DNA of 64,000 nt from Curtobacterium sp. VKM Ac-2922 (GCF_022815645.1 NZ_JALGRO010000014.1:1-64000); one strand, 5' to 3'. Positions 26,376-35,577 are shown, numbered from the stretch's first letter. The notes: generated by a model not told the origin, from the letters alone. Made by a program: numbers and translations.

Positions 26376-27410
26376 CTAGGCGCGCCCCCCGACACCACCA
26401 GCCCCGTCCGCAACCACCGAACGGGCGTGCACCGCCAGGTCCGTGTGGTCCGCGAAGACGCCGTCGACGCCGGTCCGGATGATCGAGGTGTACCAGCGCT
26501 CCCAGTCGCCGTGCGCCGCGACGTCCCCGCCGCGACGGAGCGGTGCGGGCAGGAACCGGTTCTCCGGTCGCAGGGTCCACGTGTAGATCGCGAGCCCCGC
26601 CGCGTGCGCCCGGTCGACGATCGGCGACCGCACCGGACGGGGGTCGTCGACCGCGACCGGATCGACCCCCGCCATCAGGGTCTTCAGGTCGACACTGATG
26701 CCGTCGAACTCGTCGGCGAGCGCAGCGAGTGCCGGGTCCGTCCGCTCCGTCGCGTACGTGGGAGCCGCCGAACCGTGTGCCGCGACCTCGTCCGCGGCGC
26801 TGCCACGTCCCTCCTGCAGGTACACCAGCCGACCACCCGCCCCCCGGGCGGCGAGGTCGCGCAGGACGCCCTTCTCGAAGCACTCGAACGTGAGCCGTTC
26901 GTCATCCCGCCAGCCGGCGGCGCCGATCGCCTGGTCGACGAGCTGCCCCATCGGCAGGCTGACGCCGTCGAAGTACGTGGCGTGTTTGACCTCGGCGACC
27001 AGCCCGACCGGCCGCGGCGCAGCATCGAGGATCGCGAGCAGGTCCTCGAGTCGCAGGATCGGGTCCTGGCCGTCGTGCGCGGCGGAGTCCGGTCGCAGCG
27101 CCGGCAGGCGTTCACGCGTGCGGAGCGTCGTGAGCTCGTCCCACGTGAAGTCCTCGGTGAACCACCCGGTCAGCCGGTCACCGTCGACGGTCTTGGTCGT
27201 CCGGCGATCGCGGAACTCCGAGTGGTCCGCAACGTCCGTCGTCCCCGAGATCTCGTTCTCGTGCCGGAGCACCAGGACACCGTCCGCCGTCGGCACCAGG
27301 TCCGGCTCGATCGCGTCGGCACCCAGCTCGATCGCGAGTTCGTACGCGCTCCGCGAGTGCTCCGGGCGGTACCCGGAGGCTCCTCGGTGGGCGATCACCA
27401 GGGGGGTCAT
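26376..27410 (-). CDS. glycerophosphodiester phosphodiesterase
   Basis: A 344-residue GDPD of the TIM-barrel type, hydrolysing glycerophosphodiesters to glycerol-3-phosphate and an alcohol. VIAHRGASGYRPEHS has the first catalytic His; GADAIEPDLVPTADGVLVLRHENEI gives the metal-binding Glu-x-Asp and the second His. There is no signal peptide, so it should be cytoplasmic. Its product could feed GlpD (40002-41873). ATG 27410 follows TAGGGT by 7 bases; that hexamer includes the stop codon of the upstream LacI gene. Confidence 0.92.
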   Translation of the reverse strand: MTPLVIAHRGASGYRPEHSRSAYELAIELGADAIEPDLVPTADGVLVLRHENEISGTTDVADHSEFRDRRTTKTVDGDRLTGWFTEDFTWDELTTLRTRERLPALRPDSAAHDGQDPILRLEDLLAILDAAPRPVGLVAEVKHATYFDGVSLPMGQLVDQAIGAAGWRDDERLTFECFEKGVLRDLAARGAGGRLVYLQEGRGSAADEVAAHGSAAPTYATERTDPALAALADEFDGISVDLKTLMAGVDPVAVDDPRPVRSPIVDRAHAAGLAIYTWTLRPENRFLPAPLRRGGDVAAHGDWERWYTSIIRTGVDGVFADHTDLAVHARSVVADGAGGVGGRA

Positions 27411-27420
27411 GCGGCCGACC

Positions 27421-28548
27421 CTAGTGCGCTCCGGTGTCGGGCCCGTGCGTTCCGCAGGACGCCCGGATGATGAGTTCCGCAGGGAACTCGTGGTGTGTCG
27501 GTGGGGATCCGTCGAGCAGTCCGCGCACCGCGGCCTCGGCCATCGACTCGACCGGCTGCCGCAGCGTGCTGAGTGGCGGCCACGTGTACTCGGCCTCCCA
27601 CGAGCCGTCGAACGCCACGACGGCGACGTCCTCGGGAACACGGACGCCGCGCTCGTGGAACGCCCGGAGCAGTCCGACCGCGGTGCGGTCGGACGCCGCG
27701 AACACCGCGTCCGGCGGATCGGGTTCGTCGGCGATCTGCAGTCCGGCGACGTACCCGCCTTCGCGCGTGTACCCGCCGTCATACACCCTGCCGGGAGGCA
27801 CGCCCCACCGCCCACACGTCGCCCGCCACCCCGCATGGCGGGGTTCACGGGTGTCGAGCTGGCCCACGAACGCCACCCTGGTCCGCCCGTGGCCGAGCAG
27901 GTGCTCCGTTGCCTGTTCCGCCCCGCCCCGCAGGTCGGCCCCGACGCTCGCGACGCCGGGTCGACCGCCCGTGACGTTGAGATCGACCCAGGGCAGGCCG
28001 ACCGGGTCGATCGCGGTCCGGTCCGCGACACCACTCGACAGCACCAGGACGCCGTCGACCATGCGGGCGGCGAACTCCTCGAACCGGGTGCGCAGGCCGT
28101 CGGGCGCGAACGTCGTCGCCGTCGTCGACAGCACGTACCCGCGGGCGCGGGCGACGGACTCGATCGCAGCGGCGAACTCCGCGAAGAACGGGTTCGAGAA
28201 GACCGGGTCCTGTGCGTCCGGCACGGCGAGCACCAGCGTGCGTGCCGAGCCGGACCGGAGCGCACGTGCCGCCTGGTTCGGACGGTACCCGAGTTCGGCG
28301 ACTGCGGCCAGGACGCGACGGCGGGTGTCGGCGGCGACCGGGGCGCCGCCGTTCAGTGTGTAGCTGACGACGGCGTCCGACACCCCGGCCAGGCGCGCCA
28401 CGTCGCGGCGGGTGGGCTTGCGAGGCCGATCAGCCGTCGGCACCGCCGCTTCCTGACGAGATGGTTCCGCGCTGGCGACGGCCGAACGTGTGTCCGCGTC
28501 GACGGGGCGCGCGCTCGCGCTCGCCGGTCGCACGCTCGGGTCGGTCAC
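27421..28548 (-). CDS. LacI family transcriptional regulator
   Basis: A 375-residue regulator from GTG 28548 (VTDPSVRPAS). A Ser/Ala-rich tail of about 45 residues precedes the HTH (RRDVARLAGVSDAVVSYTLNGGAPVAADTRRRVLAAVAELGYRPNQAARAL), followed by a periplasmic-binding-like effector domain (DGVLVLSSG, AVFAASDRTAVGLLRAF, VVAFDGS). The gene begins 8 bases after the oxidoreductase, so the two form an operon, and a palindrome with central CG (29851-29870) is a likely operator. The effector is probably a sugar or sugar derivative. Confidence 0.92.
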   Translation of the reverse strand: MTDPSVRPASASARPVDADTRSAVASAEPSRQEAAVPTADRPRKPTRRDVARLAGVSDAVVSYTLNGGAPVAADTRRRVLAAVAELGYRPNQAARALRSGSARTLVLAVPDAQDPVFSNPFFAEFAAAIESVARARGYVLSTTATTFAPDGLRTRFEEFAARMVDGVLVLSSGVADRTAIDPVGLPWVDLNVTGGRPGVASVGADLRGGAEQATEHLLGHGRTRVAFVGQLDTREPRHAGWRATCGRWGVPPGRVYDGGYTREGGYVAGLQIADEPDPPDAVFAASDRTAVGLLRAFHERGVRVPEDVAVVAFDGSWEAEYTWPPLSTLRQPVESMAEAAVRGLLDGSPPTHHEFPAELIIRASCGTHGPDTGAH

Positions 28549-28555
28549 TGGTCGA

Positions 28556-29800
28556 TCATGACACCCGGTCGACGGCCGGCAGGCGTTCGCCGACCGCGAC
28601 GGGTGCATCGCCCTGGTCCGGGATCGTCAGGCGCTCCCCGTTGCGCTTGGCCGACTCGAACGCGACCAGCCCCGGGAGCGTGTACCGAGCCGCCTGCCAG
28701 GCGTTGACCGGCGGCAGGACGCGGTCGTTGACGGCCGTGACGAAGTCGTCGACCAGCAGCTGGTGCGAGCCCTCGTGCCCGTTCGGAGCGAAGTCGAACT
28801 CGGCGGGCAGGCGCCCGGTCAGGTCGTCGTGCACGGGGGCGTGCCCCGACACGAACGAGCTGCGCAGTGCGGGCGAGACGTCGGCCAGGCGGGGGTCGTC
28901 CTCGTCCATGGTCGGTCGGTTCGCGATCTGGTCGGAGACGTCGGTCACGCCGTCGCGGTCCTGCCAGACGGAGTTCGTGACGAGCTGCTCGAAGCTGCCG
29001 TCGGTCCCGAACCAGCGGAAGCGGCTCTCGCGGATGTACGAGGGGAAGCCGACGCGACGGAACTCGTTGATGCGCATCGAACCGCCGCCGTCGAGCTCGA
29101 ACAGTGCAGTCATGTTCGAGAAGTCGTTGTCGAACATGCTGACCTGGGTGTCGAAGACCCCGTCGCCGCGGTCGTCGTGCACACCGATGCAGCTGACGCT
29201 GGTGGCGTGACGGGGGACGGCTCCGAGCACGCCCCCGATCGCGTGCGTCGGATACCACATGGGCGGGTAGCTCGCCGTGGCCTTCCAATCGTCGCCGCCG
29301 CTGTACTTGTACGCGTCGTAGAACCCGAGGTCCATGTCGTGGACGTAGTCGCCCTCGGCGTAGAACACCCGCCCGAACGCACCGTCGTCGTACTTCTTGC
29401 GTGCGAACACCGTCGCCGGGTTGTACTGGCTGGTCTCGCCCATCATGTACGTCAGCCCGGTCTGCTGGACCGCCTGGATGATCGACTCGATCTCGGTCTG
29501 CGCGGTCGCCATCGGCACCGCCGAGTAGACGTGCTTGCCGGCCTGCAGTGCCTGCAGCACCAGGGGTCCGTGCGTCCAGCGCTGGGTGAAGATCGCCACG
29601 GCGTCGACGTCGGGGCTGGCGAGCATGTCGTCGAACGAGGCGAACGTGCCGGCCAGGTCGAGCTCGTCGACGAGCTGCTGCGCGCGCTCGGGCAGGACGT
29701 CGGTGGCGTACACGGCGGAGATGCCGGGGTGCTTGTCGAACAGGGTGGCGAAGTGGCTGGCGAACTGGCCGGCTCCGACCATGCCGAGGGTGAACGTCAT
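28556..29800 (-). CDS. Gfo/Idh/MocA family oxidoreductase
   Basis: A 414-residue NAD(P)-dependent dehydrogenase. The Rossmann start reads TLGMVGAGQFASHFATLF, followed by AGKHVYSAVPMA, where the family EKP motif is replaced by SAVPM, an unusual change at the cofactor/substrate site. The C-terminal domain has DYVHDMDLGFYDAYKYSGGDDWKA and MWYPTHAIGG, with the conserved catalytic His in the latter. It probably oxidises a sugar, inositol or glycoside derivative. AAGGAG lies 7 bases before the ATG. It is the first gene of an operon with its LacI regulator. Confidence 0.88.
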   Translation of the reverse strand: MTFTLGMVGAGQFASHFATLFDKHPGISAVYATDVLPERAQQLVDELDLAGTFASFDDMLASPDVDAVAIFTQRWTHGPLVLQALQAGKHVYSAVPMATAQTEIESIIQAVQQTGLTYMMGETSQYNPATVFARKKYDDGAFGRVFYAEGDYVHDMDLGFYDAYKYSGGDDWKATASYPPMWYPTHAIGGVLGAVPRHATSVSCIGVHDDRGDGVFDTQVSMFDNDFSNMTALFELDGGGSMRINEFRRVGFPSYIRESRFRWFGTDGSFEQLVTNSVWQDRDGVTDVSDQIANRPTMDEDDPRLADVSPALRSSFVSGHAPVHDDLTGRLPAEFDFAPNGHEGSHQLLVDDFVTAVNDRVLPPVNAWQAARYTLPGLVAFESAKRNGERLTIPDQGDAPVAVGERLPAVDRVS

Positions 29801-29850
29801 GCTGGGCTCCTTCTGGCGGGTGCATCGTTGCTCGTCCATGCTCGCGCGTG

Positions 29851-29870
29851 GGGTTTACTCGTGTCAACCC
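29851..29870 (-). promoter_or_regulatory. LacI-type operator over a -35 box
   Basis: GGGTTTACTCGTGTCAACCC is a 20-bp palindrome with central CG and 8 of 10 symmetric positions, the usual form of LacI-family operators. Its minus-strand half includes a perfect TTGACA -35. A possible -10 (GAGCAT) lies 18 bases downstream. It sits 51 bases before the oxidoreductase ATG, so the LacI protein encoded downstream probably represses its own operon. Confidence 0.65.
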
Positions 29871-30071
29871 TTGGTTTCCCGGGGGATTCTCGACGACCGT
29901 CGATCACATGCGCAGCACCCCGCCGTAGAGTTCGGGTACCGGTCCCACCACCGGCGTCCGCTCGCCGCGAATCCCCAGCCTTTCCGGGCCGAGCCCACCT
30001 AGGCTGAGAGGACGCGAAGGAACGGATCACCGCTCCTGCACGACCTGAGACCAGAGGAATCCGAGGACACC

Positions 30072-30932
30072 ATGGCTTTCAAGCCCGGTTTCGACCAGTC
30101 CCCCGCCTTCAACGACGCGGGCCGGAACGCTTGGAGCGCCGGCTCGCAGCAGCAGCGCGGCGGGTGGGGCCAGACCCCGCAGCAGCCCGGCATGACGCCC
30201 GAGCAGCTGCAGTACATGTACGACCGTCCGGCGGCCAACACCGTCGACACCGACCGCATGTCCTACGAAGACACGATCGTCAAGACGCTCATGGCGTTCG
30301 GCGTGCTCGTCGTCGGTGCCGTGGCCGGCTGGAACCTCCCCCCGATCGTCTGGATCGCCGGTGCAGTCATCGGGTTCGTGCTCGCCCTCGTCAACACCTT
30401 CAAGAAGAAGCCGTCCGCCGGGCTCGTCCTGGCCTACGCCTTCTTCGAGGGGCTGTTCGTCGGTGGCATCTCGGGGTACTACAACTCGGCGTTCGAGGGC
30501 ATCGTCACGCAGGCCGTGTTCGGCACGCTCGGCGTCTTCTTCGTGACCCTGCTGCTGTTCCGCTCGGGCAAGGTCCGTGCGACGCCCAAGGCGACGAAGT
30601 TCTTCCTGGTCGCGATGGTCGGCTACATGGCGTTCTCGCTGGTGAACCTGGTGCTGGCGTGGACTGGCGTCACGAGCACGCCGTTCGGGCTCATGGGCGC
30701 GCCGAGCTTCCTGTTCGGCATCCCGTGGGGCGTCATCATCGGCGTCTTCGTCGTGGTGATGGCGGCGTACTCGCTCATCCTCGACTTCGACCAGATCAAG
30801 ACCGGCGTCCAGCGCGGCGCTCCCCGCATCTACGGATGGACTGCAGCGTTCGGCCTGATCGTCACCCTGGTCTGGCTGTACCTCGAGATCCTGCGCATCC
30901 TCGCCATCATCGCGAGCAGCCAGCGCAACTAG
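30072..30932 (+). CDS. Bax inhibitor-1/YccA family membrane protein
   Basis: A 286-residue protein. A Gln/Gly-rich cytoplasmic tail of about 60 residues (with QQQRGGWGQTPQQPGMTPEQLQYMYDRP) precedes seven membrane helices. FFEGLFVGGISGYYN and the C-terminal DFDQIKTGVQRGAPRIYGWTAAFGLIVTLVWLYLEILRIL are hallmarks of the BI-1/YccA group, including the paired acidic residues of the pH-sensitive pore. The family includes proton-dependent Ca2+ leak channels; the role in actinobacteria is unknown. GAGGA lies 5 bases before the ATG, and TAGGCT (30000-30005) is a likely -10. Confidence 0.92.
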   Translation: MAFKPGFDQSPAFNDAGRNAWSAGSQQQRGGWGQTPQQPGMTPEQLQYMYDRPAANTVDTDRMSYEDTIVKTLMAFGVLVVGAVAGWNLPPIVWIAGAVIGFVLALVNTFKKKPSAGLVLAYAFFEGLFVGGISGYYNSAFEGIVTQAVFGTLGVFFVTLLLFRSGKVRATPKATKFFLVAMVGYMAFSLVNLVLAWTGVTSTPFGLMGAPSFLFGIPWGVIIGVFVVVMAAYSLILDFDQIKTGVQRGAPRIYGWTAAFGLIVTLVWLYLEILRILAIIASSQRN

Positions 30933-30949
30933 CTCCTCCACGCACACAT

Positions 30950-30979
30950 GAAGGGCCCCGGCACACGCCGGGGCCCTTC
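30950..30979 (+). terminator. intrinsic terminator of the Bax-inhibitor-like gene
   Basis: Perfect 13-bp stem (GAAGGGCCCCGGC with its complement) and an ACAC tetraloop, 18 bases past the stop at 30932, followed by TCGTCGTT. Confidence 0.9.
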
Positions 30980-31030
30980 GTCGTTCCCGGCGCTCCCCCT
31001 CGTTCCGAGTCGCGACCGCGTTCCGAGTCG

Positions 31031-31152
31031 CGACCGGTCACAACTCCCCGCTCACGTTCGCCGAGCGGTCACGAACCGTCGCCCGGCACGCCGCCCACCG
31101 ACGACGTGTGACCAGTCGACAGACCTCCAGCGGGGTGTTGCGACCAGTCGGC
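31031..31152. repeat. inverted-repeat intergenic element, copy 1
   Basis: The reverse complement of 31031-31053 (GAGCGGGGAGTTGTGACCGG...) matches the direct sequence at 31129-31152 (AGCGGGGTGTTGCGACCAGT...) at about 19 of 22 positions, so the ends form terminal inverted repeats about 120 bp apart. Between them lies CGGTCACGAACCGTCGC. A second locus at 43363-43483 has the same three parts in the same order. No gene is inside. It may be a degenerate non-autonomous mobile element or a REP-like structure. Confidence 0.55.
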
Positions 31153-31229
31153 GCCGCTCGAGCCACTGTTGTGACCAGTCGGCGCCGCTCGAGCCACTGT
31201 TGCGACCAGTCGGTGCCGCTCGAGCCGGT
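31137..31229. repeat. three tandem 31-bp direct repeats
   Basis: Units at 31137-31167, 31168-31198 and 31199-31229 share GTTGYGACCAGTCGGYGCCG followed by CTCGAGCCACT (last unit ends CCGGT). They differ at only a few positions and abut without spacers, so this is not a CRISPR array. It overlaps the right end of the inverted-repeat element. Together with flanks, the gap 30933-31300 holds no gene. Confidence 0.9.
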
Positions 31230-31252
31230 GATGCCCCGGAACCCCTGGAACG

Positions 31253-31290
31253 ACGACGGGGCCCGGCGCATCGGCACCGGACCCCGTCGT
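31253..31290 (-). terminator. intrinsic terminator of guaA
   Basis: ACGACGGGG (31253-31261) pairs with CCCCGTCGT (31282-31290), and CCGG/CCGG extends the stem with mismatches around an ATC loop. It lies 11 bases past the guaA stop. Confidence 0.8.
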
Positions 31291-31300
31291 CAGGGGAGTC

Positions 31301-32890
31301 TCACTCCCACTCGATCGTCCCCGGCGGCTTCGACGTGACGTCGAGCACGACGCGGTTGACGTCGCGCACCTCGTTGGTGATGCGGTTCGAGATCTTCGCG
31401 AGCACGTCGTACGGCAGGCGGGTCCAGTCCGCGGTCATCGCGTCCTCGCTCGACACCGGACGCAGCACGATCGGGTGCCCGTAGGTCCGCCCGTCGCCCT
31501 GCACGCCCACGGAGCGCACGTCGGCCAGCAGCACGACCGGGCACTGCCAGATCGTGTCGTCGAGGCCGGCCGCAGTGAGTTCTTCGCGCACGATCGCGTC
31601 CGCGGACCGCAGGAGTTCCAGGCGCTCCTTGTCGACGGAGCCGACGATGCGGATGCCGAGCCCGGGCCCGGGGAACGGCTGGCGTCCGACGATGACCTCG
31701 GGCAGCCCGAGTTCACGGCCGACCGCACGGACCTCGTCCTTGAACAGGGTGCGCAGCGGTTCGACGAGCTTGAACGTCATGTCCTCGGGCAGGCCGCCGA
31801 CGTTGTGGTGCGACTTGATGTTCGCGGTGCCGGATCCGCCGCCGGACTCGACGACGTCGGGGTAGAGCGTGCCCTGCACCAGGAACTCGACCTGACCGGC
31901 GCCGTCGTCGGACGAGTCGGCGCGGGCTTCGAGGACCAGGGCTTCAGCAGCGGCCTCGAACGTGCGGATGAACTCGCGCCCGATGATCTTGCGCTTCTGC
32001 TCGGGGTCGCTGACACCGGCGAGGGCGTCGAGGAACTGCTGCTCGGCGTCGACCGTGACCAGGCGGACACCGGTCGAGGCGACGTAGTCCTCTTCGACCT
32101 GCTTGCGCTCGTCGGCGCGCAGCAGCCCGTGGTCGACGAACACGCACGTCAGCTGGTCGCCGACGGCCTTGTGCACCAGGGCCGCGGCGACGGCGGAGTC
32201 GACGCCGCCGGAGAGCCCGGCGATGACCCGCGCGGAACCGACCTGCGACCGGATGCGGGCGACCTGCTCCTCGATCACGTTGTTCGAGTTCCAGTCACCG
32301 GGCAGCCCGGCGGCACGGTGCAGGAAGTTCTCGAGCACGGCCTGGCCGAACGTGGAGTGCTTGACCTCGGGGTGCCACTGCACGCCGTAGAGCTTGCGTT
32401 CGTCGGACGCGAAGGCCGCCACAGGGGTGGAGGAACTCGACGCAAGGACCTCGAAGCCCGCGGGCGCTTCGGACACCGAGTCGCCGTGCGACATCCACGT
32501 CGTCTGGGACGCCGGCTGCCCGCCGAGCAGGACCGAGTCCGTGCCGGTCACGTCGACGTCGGTGGCGCCGTACTCGCGCAGGCCGGTGTTGGCGACGGTC
32601 CCACCGAGCGCCGAGGCCATCGCCTGGAAGCCGTAGCAGATACCGAGCACGGGGACCCCGAGTTCGAGGATCTCGCCGTCGAGCGCGGGCGCACCCTGCT
32701 CGTACACGGACGACGGACCACCGGACAGCACGATCGCGGCCGGGTCCTTCGCGCGGATCTCGGCGGCACTCATCGAGTGCGGGACGATCTCGCTGTAGAC
32801 GTTGGCCTCACGCACGCGGCGAGCGATGAGCTGCGCGTACTGGGCTCCGAAGTCGACGACGAGGACAGGACGCTGATCGGTCTCGCTCAA
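31301..32890 (-). CDS. guaA: GMP synthase (glutamine-hydrolysing)
   Basis: A 529-residue enzyme converting XMP to GMP. The N-terminal class I amidotransferase domain has [10 protein letters not shown], the nucleophile Cys in [11 protein letters not shown], and GVQWHPEV with the His of the triad. The ATP pyrophosphatase domain has the PP-loop [15 protein letters not shown], and the C-terminal dimerisation domain includes [16 protein letters not shown] and ends KPPGTIEWE. It starts with TTG at 32890, unusual but supported by overlap with the upstream stop (TTGA) and by the family N-terminus [18 protein letters not shown]. Purine partners here are purH, purN and guaB. Confidence 0.96.
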   Translation of the reverse strand: MSETDQRPVLVVDFGAQYAQLIARRVREANVYSEIVPHSMSAAEIRAKDPAAIVLSGGPSSVYEQGAPALDGEILELGVPVLGICYGFQAMASALGGTVANTGLREYGATDVDVTGTDSVLLGGQPASQTTWMSHGDSVSEAPAGFEVLASSSSTPVAAFASDERKLYGVQWHPEVKHSTFGQAVLENFLHRAAGLPGDWNSNNVIEEQVARIRSQVGSARVIAGLSGGVDSAVAAALVHKAVGDQLTCVFVDHGLLRADERKQVEEDYVASTGVRLVTVDAEQQFLDALAGVSDPEQKRKIIGREFIRTFEAAAEALVLEARADSSDDGAGQVEFLVQGTLYPDVVESGGGSGTANIKSHHNVGGLPEDMTFKLVEPLRTLFKDEVRAVGRELGLPEVIVGRQPFPGPGLGIRIVGSVDKERLELLRSADAIVREELTAAGLDDTIWQCPVVLLADVRSVGVQGDGRTYGHPIVLRPVSSEDAMTADWTRLPYDVLAKISNRITNEVRDVNRVVLDVTSKPPGTIEWE

Positions 32891-33333
32891 CGAGCGCTCT
32901 CTTTCTCCCGCGCCTGCTGCGCGGTCAGCTCGTGGTACGTGGTCATGGCGGCCTTCTGCATGCGGTGCTCCACCACGAAGGACATGAACGGGATGATGCC
33001 GCCCAGCGCGATGAGCAGGAACCGCGACGGGCGCCAGCGCATGATGCTCCACAGGCGGAAGTCCATGAAGAGGTACACGACGTACAGCCACCCGTGGGCG
33101 ATCAGGATCGCGATCGACAGGTTGAACGTGCCGGGGGCCTGGCCGGCGGTGCCGTTCGGGACGAAGAACGTCGGGCCACCGAGCTGCATCTCGAGCTGGA
33201 GCGGCGTGTACTTGATGATCACCTCGATCACCAGGGCGAGCAGCAGCACACCGGTGATGTACGCGGAGATGCGGTACAGCCGCACCGCCCCCGGGATCTT
33301 GGGGATGTCGCGGGTACGGACGGTCAGGGCCAT
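32887..33333 (-). CDS. DUF3817 membrane protein
   Basis: A 148-residue membrane protein with three to four hydrophobic helices. [28 protein letters not shown] and [17 protein letters not shown] are typical of DUF3817, a family often placed beside guaA in actinobacteria. The function is unknown. ATG 33333 follows TAGGAT by 7 bases, a leaderless arrangement; that promoter lies at the end of the SURF1 gene. The stop overlaps the guaA TTG start. Confidence 0.85.
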   Translation of the reverse strand: MALTVRTRDIPKIPGAVRLYRISAYITGVLLLALVIEVIIKYTPLQLEMQLGGPTFFVPNGTAGQAPGTFNLSIAILIAHGWLYVVYLFMDFRLWSIMRWRPSRFLLIALGGIIPFMSFVVEHRMQKAAMTTYHELTAQQAREKESAR

Positions 33334-33343
33334 GGCAGCAATC

Positions 33344-34156
33344 CTACCGTCGGTCGGACGTTGCCCCGGCGGCGCTGTCAGCACCGTCAGCACCCTCGGC
33401 GGGGAACCCGAGGTCGGCCTGCAGACGCTCGTCCTCTTCGCGCTCCCAGGTGTCCTTCACGAACCGCCACCACAGGAACACGGCGAAGCCGGCGAACACG
33501 ACCCACTCGATCGCGTAGAACAAGTTGAGCCAGTCGAACTGGACCTCGCGCGTGGGGGCGCGGTCGGCGATGGTGCCGAGGTCGGCTGCCGACGCGGTCG
33601 TGCCGTCGGCGACGACGTACCCGCCGTACATCCGGTCGTCGAACGCCTTCCACGTGTTGACGAACCGCGCGGGGGCGACGGCCGAGTACTCGGACTGCTG
33701 GAACGCGTCCTGGTCCGGCGACTCGGACGGGTAGTACCGGCCCTGGACCGTCACGGTCGCGCCGTCCGCCAGACGGTTACCACCGGCGACGGCGGCAGAC
33801 CGCTGGTCGGACCAGCCGATGACGACCGGGAGGCTCGCACCGGTGGTCGTGTCGACCATGTGTCCGACGGTCTGGTAGCGACCACCGCCGCTCCGCCCGG
33901 TCAGCACGGTCGTGTCACCGGCCACGAAGCGGCCGGTGACGGTCACCTTCTGTCCGGCGAGGCTGTCGCCCACGCCGCGCTCGGGCTTCGAGACGTCGGA
34001 CAGGACCTGCCGCGTCTCAGTCGTGGCGGGCGCCGGCTTGCCGTTCTCGATGCTCCGCTCGAGCTGCCACTTGCCCAGGAAGGCGAACACCGCAGCGAGG
34101 ACCAGCGCCAGCAACAGCAGCGCGATCCACCTCGGTCGACGGGCGACGGCCCACAT
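33344..34156 (-). CDS. SURF1 family cytochrome oxidase assembly protein
   Basis: A 270-residue protein with one N-terminal helix (IALLLLALVLAAVFAFLGKWQLER, including the family F-x-x-L-G-x-W-Q motif) and one C-terminal helix (LFYAIEWVVFAGFAVFLWWRFV). The domain between them faces outward and carries GRSGGGRYQTVGHMV and LPVVIGWSDQ. SURF1 helps insert heme into cytochrome c oxidase. The ATG is 5 bases after the antiporter stop, so it is part of that operon. Confidence 0.9.
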   Translation of the reverse strand: MWAVARRPRWIALLLLALVLAAVFAFLGKWQLERSIENGKPAPATTETRQVLSDVSKPERGVGDSLAGQKVTVTGRFVAGDTTVLTGRSGGGRYQTVGHMVDTTTGASLPVVIGWSDQRSAAVAGGNRLADGATVTVQGRYYPSESPDQDAFQQSEYSAVAPARFVNTWKAFDDRMYGGYVVADGTTASAADLGTIADRAPTREVQFDWLNLFYAIEWVVFAGFAVFLWWRFVKDTWEREEDERLQADLGFPAEGADGADSAAGATSDRR

Positions 34157-34161
34157 GCGTG

Positions 34162-35577
34162 TCAGTACTCCGGATCACGTGCTCGGGCCGGGCGTTCGGG
34201 ACGCTCGGCGGGGATCTCGACGGACGACGTGCCGGTGCTCACCGTCTCCGGTTCGGCATCGGCAGTCGTCTCCGGTGCACCATTCTCGCGCTCGTCCCTG
34301 CCAGCCGCCTCCACGAGCGCGAACTCCTCGGCGAACCGGCGGTCGCGCTCGGCCTTGCGTGCGGCCGCGGCCTCGGCCGCGGCGCGCTCGCGTCCACGGA
34401 GCTTGCGCACCCGCCCCGGGCGGAGCACCAGGCGGCCGATGCGGTCGGAGTTCGTGGCGAGGATCGGTCCCAACACGGCCATGATCAGGACGTACAGGCC
34501 CGCGAAGGCGGTGATCCGTTCCTCCAGTCCGGCGGCAGCCGACAGCGTCGCGAGGATCAGCGCGAACTCGCCACGGTTCACCAGGATGACGGCGGTGTTG
34601 ATGCCCTGCTGCGCACTGAAGCCGTTCATGCGGGCGACCAGCTGGCCTGCGACGGCGTTCAGCACGACGGTCATGCCGATCGCGCCGAGGACGGGCCAGA
34701 GCACCTCGCCGAAGGTCGAGATGTCGAGGCCCAGGCCGAAGTTGACGAAGAAGAAGGCCGCGAAGACGTCGCGCATCGGCAGGGCGAGCTGCTCGATCCG
34801 GTCGCGGTAGCGGGTCGCACCGCACAGCAGCCCGATGACGAAGGCGCCGATGGCGTCGGTGACGCCGAGCAGGTCGCCGATGCCACCGAACATCACGGCC
34901 AGGCCGAAGAACAGCACGGTGAACAGCTCGTCGTCGCGGGTGGCGAAGATCTTCGAGACCTGTTTGCCACCCCAGCGCGCCAGGCTGAACATGACGATGA
35001 GGAACCCGAACGCCAGGCCGAGCTTGCCGATCACGCCCCAGATGTTCGTGTCGCCGGACAGCACGACCGACACGATCGCCAGGTAGATCGCGATGAAGAC
35101 GTCCTCGATGACGGTGACGCCGAGGATCATCGGGGTCTCGTCGTTCGCCAGCCGCCGCAGCTCGATCAGCAGCTTCGTGACGATCGCGCTCGACGACGTC
35201 GCGGTCATGCCCGCGATCACCAGGGCTTCGCGCGTGCCCCAGCCGAGCGAGAAGCCGAAGGCGAACCCGACGGCCATGTTGATCGCGACGTACGTGCCGC
35301 CGGAGACCAGGAGCTTGCCGGCGTTGCCGTAGAACTCTTCTTGGTCGAACTCCAGCCCCAGGTTGAACAGCAGCAGGATCAGCCCGAAGGTCGCGATCAG
35401 CTCGATCGTGTGGGACTCGACGCTCAGCCCGATCCACGGCGTGTGCGGGCTCGCGATGAGTCCGACGACCATGTAGATCGGGATGGCGGGGAGCCCGATG
35501 AGCTTGCCGAGTCGGCCCAGGACGTAGGCGATGAGGAACAGGCCGCCGATGGTCAGCAGCTCACCACCCAGGTGCAT
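34162..35577 (-). CDS. cation:proton antiporter, KhtU-like (CPA2 family)
   Basis: A 471-residue transporter with about 12 membrane helices (residues 1-390) and a charged, Arg/Glu-rich C-terminal tail. GLPAIPIYMVVGLIASPHTPW, FGLILLLFNLGLEFDQEEF and AGMTATSSSAIVTKLLIELRRLANDE match CPA2 antiporters such as KhtU, KefB and YhaU. It should exchange K+ (or NH4+) for H+ across the membrane. The ATG at 35577 is 4 bases after the stop of the regulatory-subunit gene. Confidence 0.9.
   Translation of the reverse strand: MHLGGELLTIGGLFLIAYVLGRLGKLIGLPAIPIYMVVGLIASPHTPWIGLSVESHTIELIATFGLILLLFNLGLEFDQEEFYGNAGKLLVSGGTYVAINMAVGFAFGFSLGWGTREALVIAGMTATSSSAIVTKLLIELRRLANDETPMILGVTVIEDVFIAIYLAIVSVVLSGDTNIWGVIGKLGLAFGFLIVMFSLARWGGKQVSKIFATRDDELFTVLFFGLAVMFGGIGDLLGVTDAIGAFVIGLLCGATRYRDRIEQLALPMRDVFAAFFFVNFGLGLDISTFGEVLWPVLGAIGMTVVLNAVAGQLVARMNGFSAQQGINTAVILVNRGEFALILATLSAAAGLEERITAFAGLYVLIMAVLGPILATNSDRIGRLVLRPGRVRKLRGRERAAAEAAAARKAERDRRFAEEFALVEAAGRDERENGAPETTADAEPETVSTGTSSVEIPAERPERPARARDPEY

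Noticed and set aside
23202..27470. A 1422-codon open frame on the plus strand
   Set aside because: It is antisense to pcrA, the phosphodiesterase and flanks; its product is Arg/Gly/Val/Asp-rich with no motifs, the usual shadow of a high-GC gene.
31137..31229. Short direct repeats suggesting a CRISPR array
   Set aside because: The units abut with no spacers and there are no cas genes nearby.
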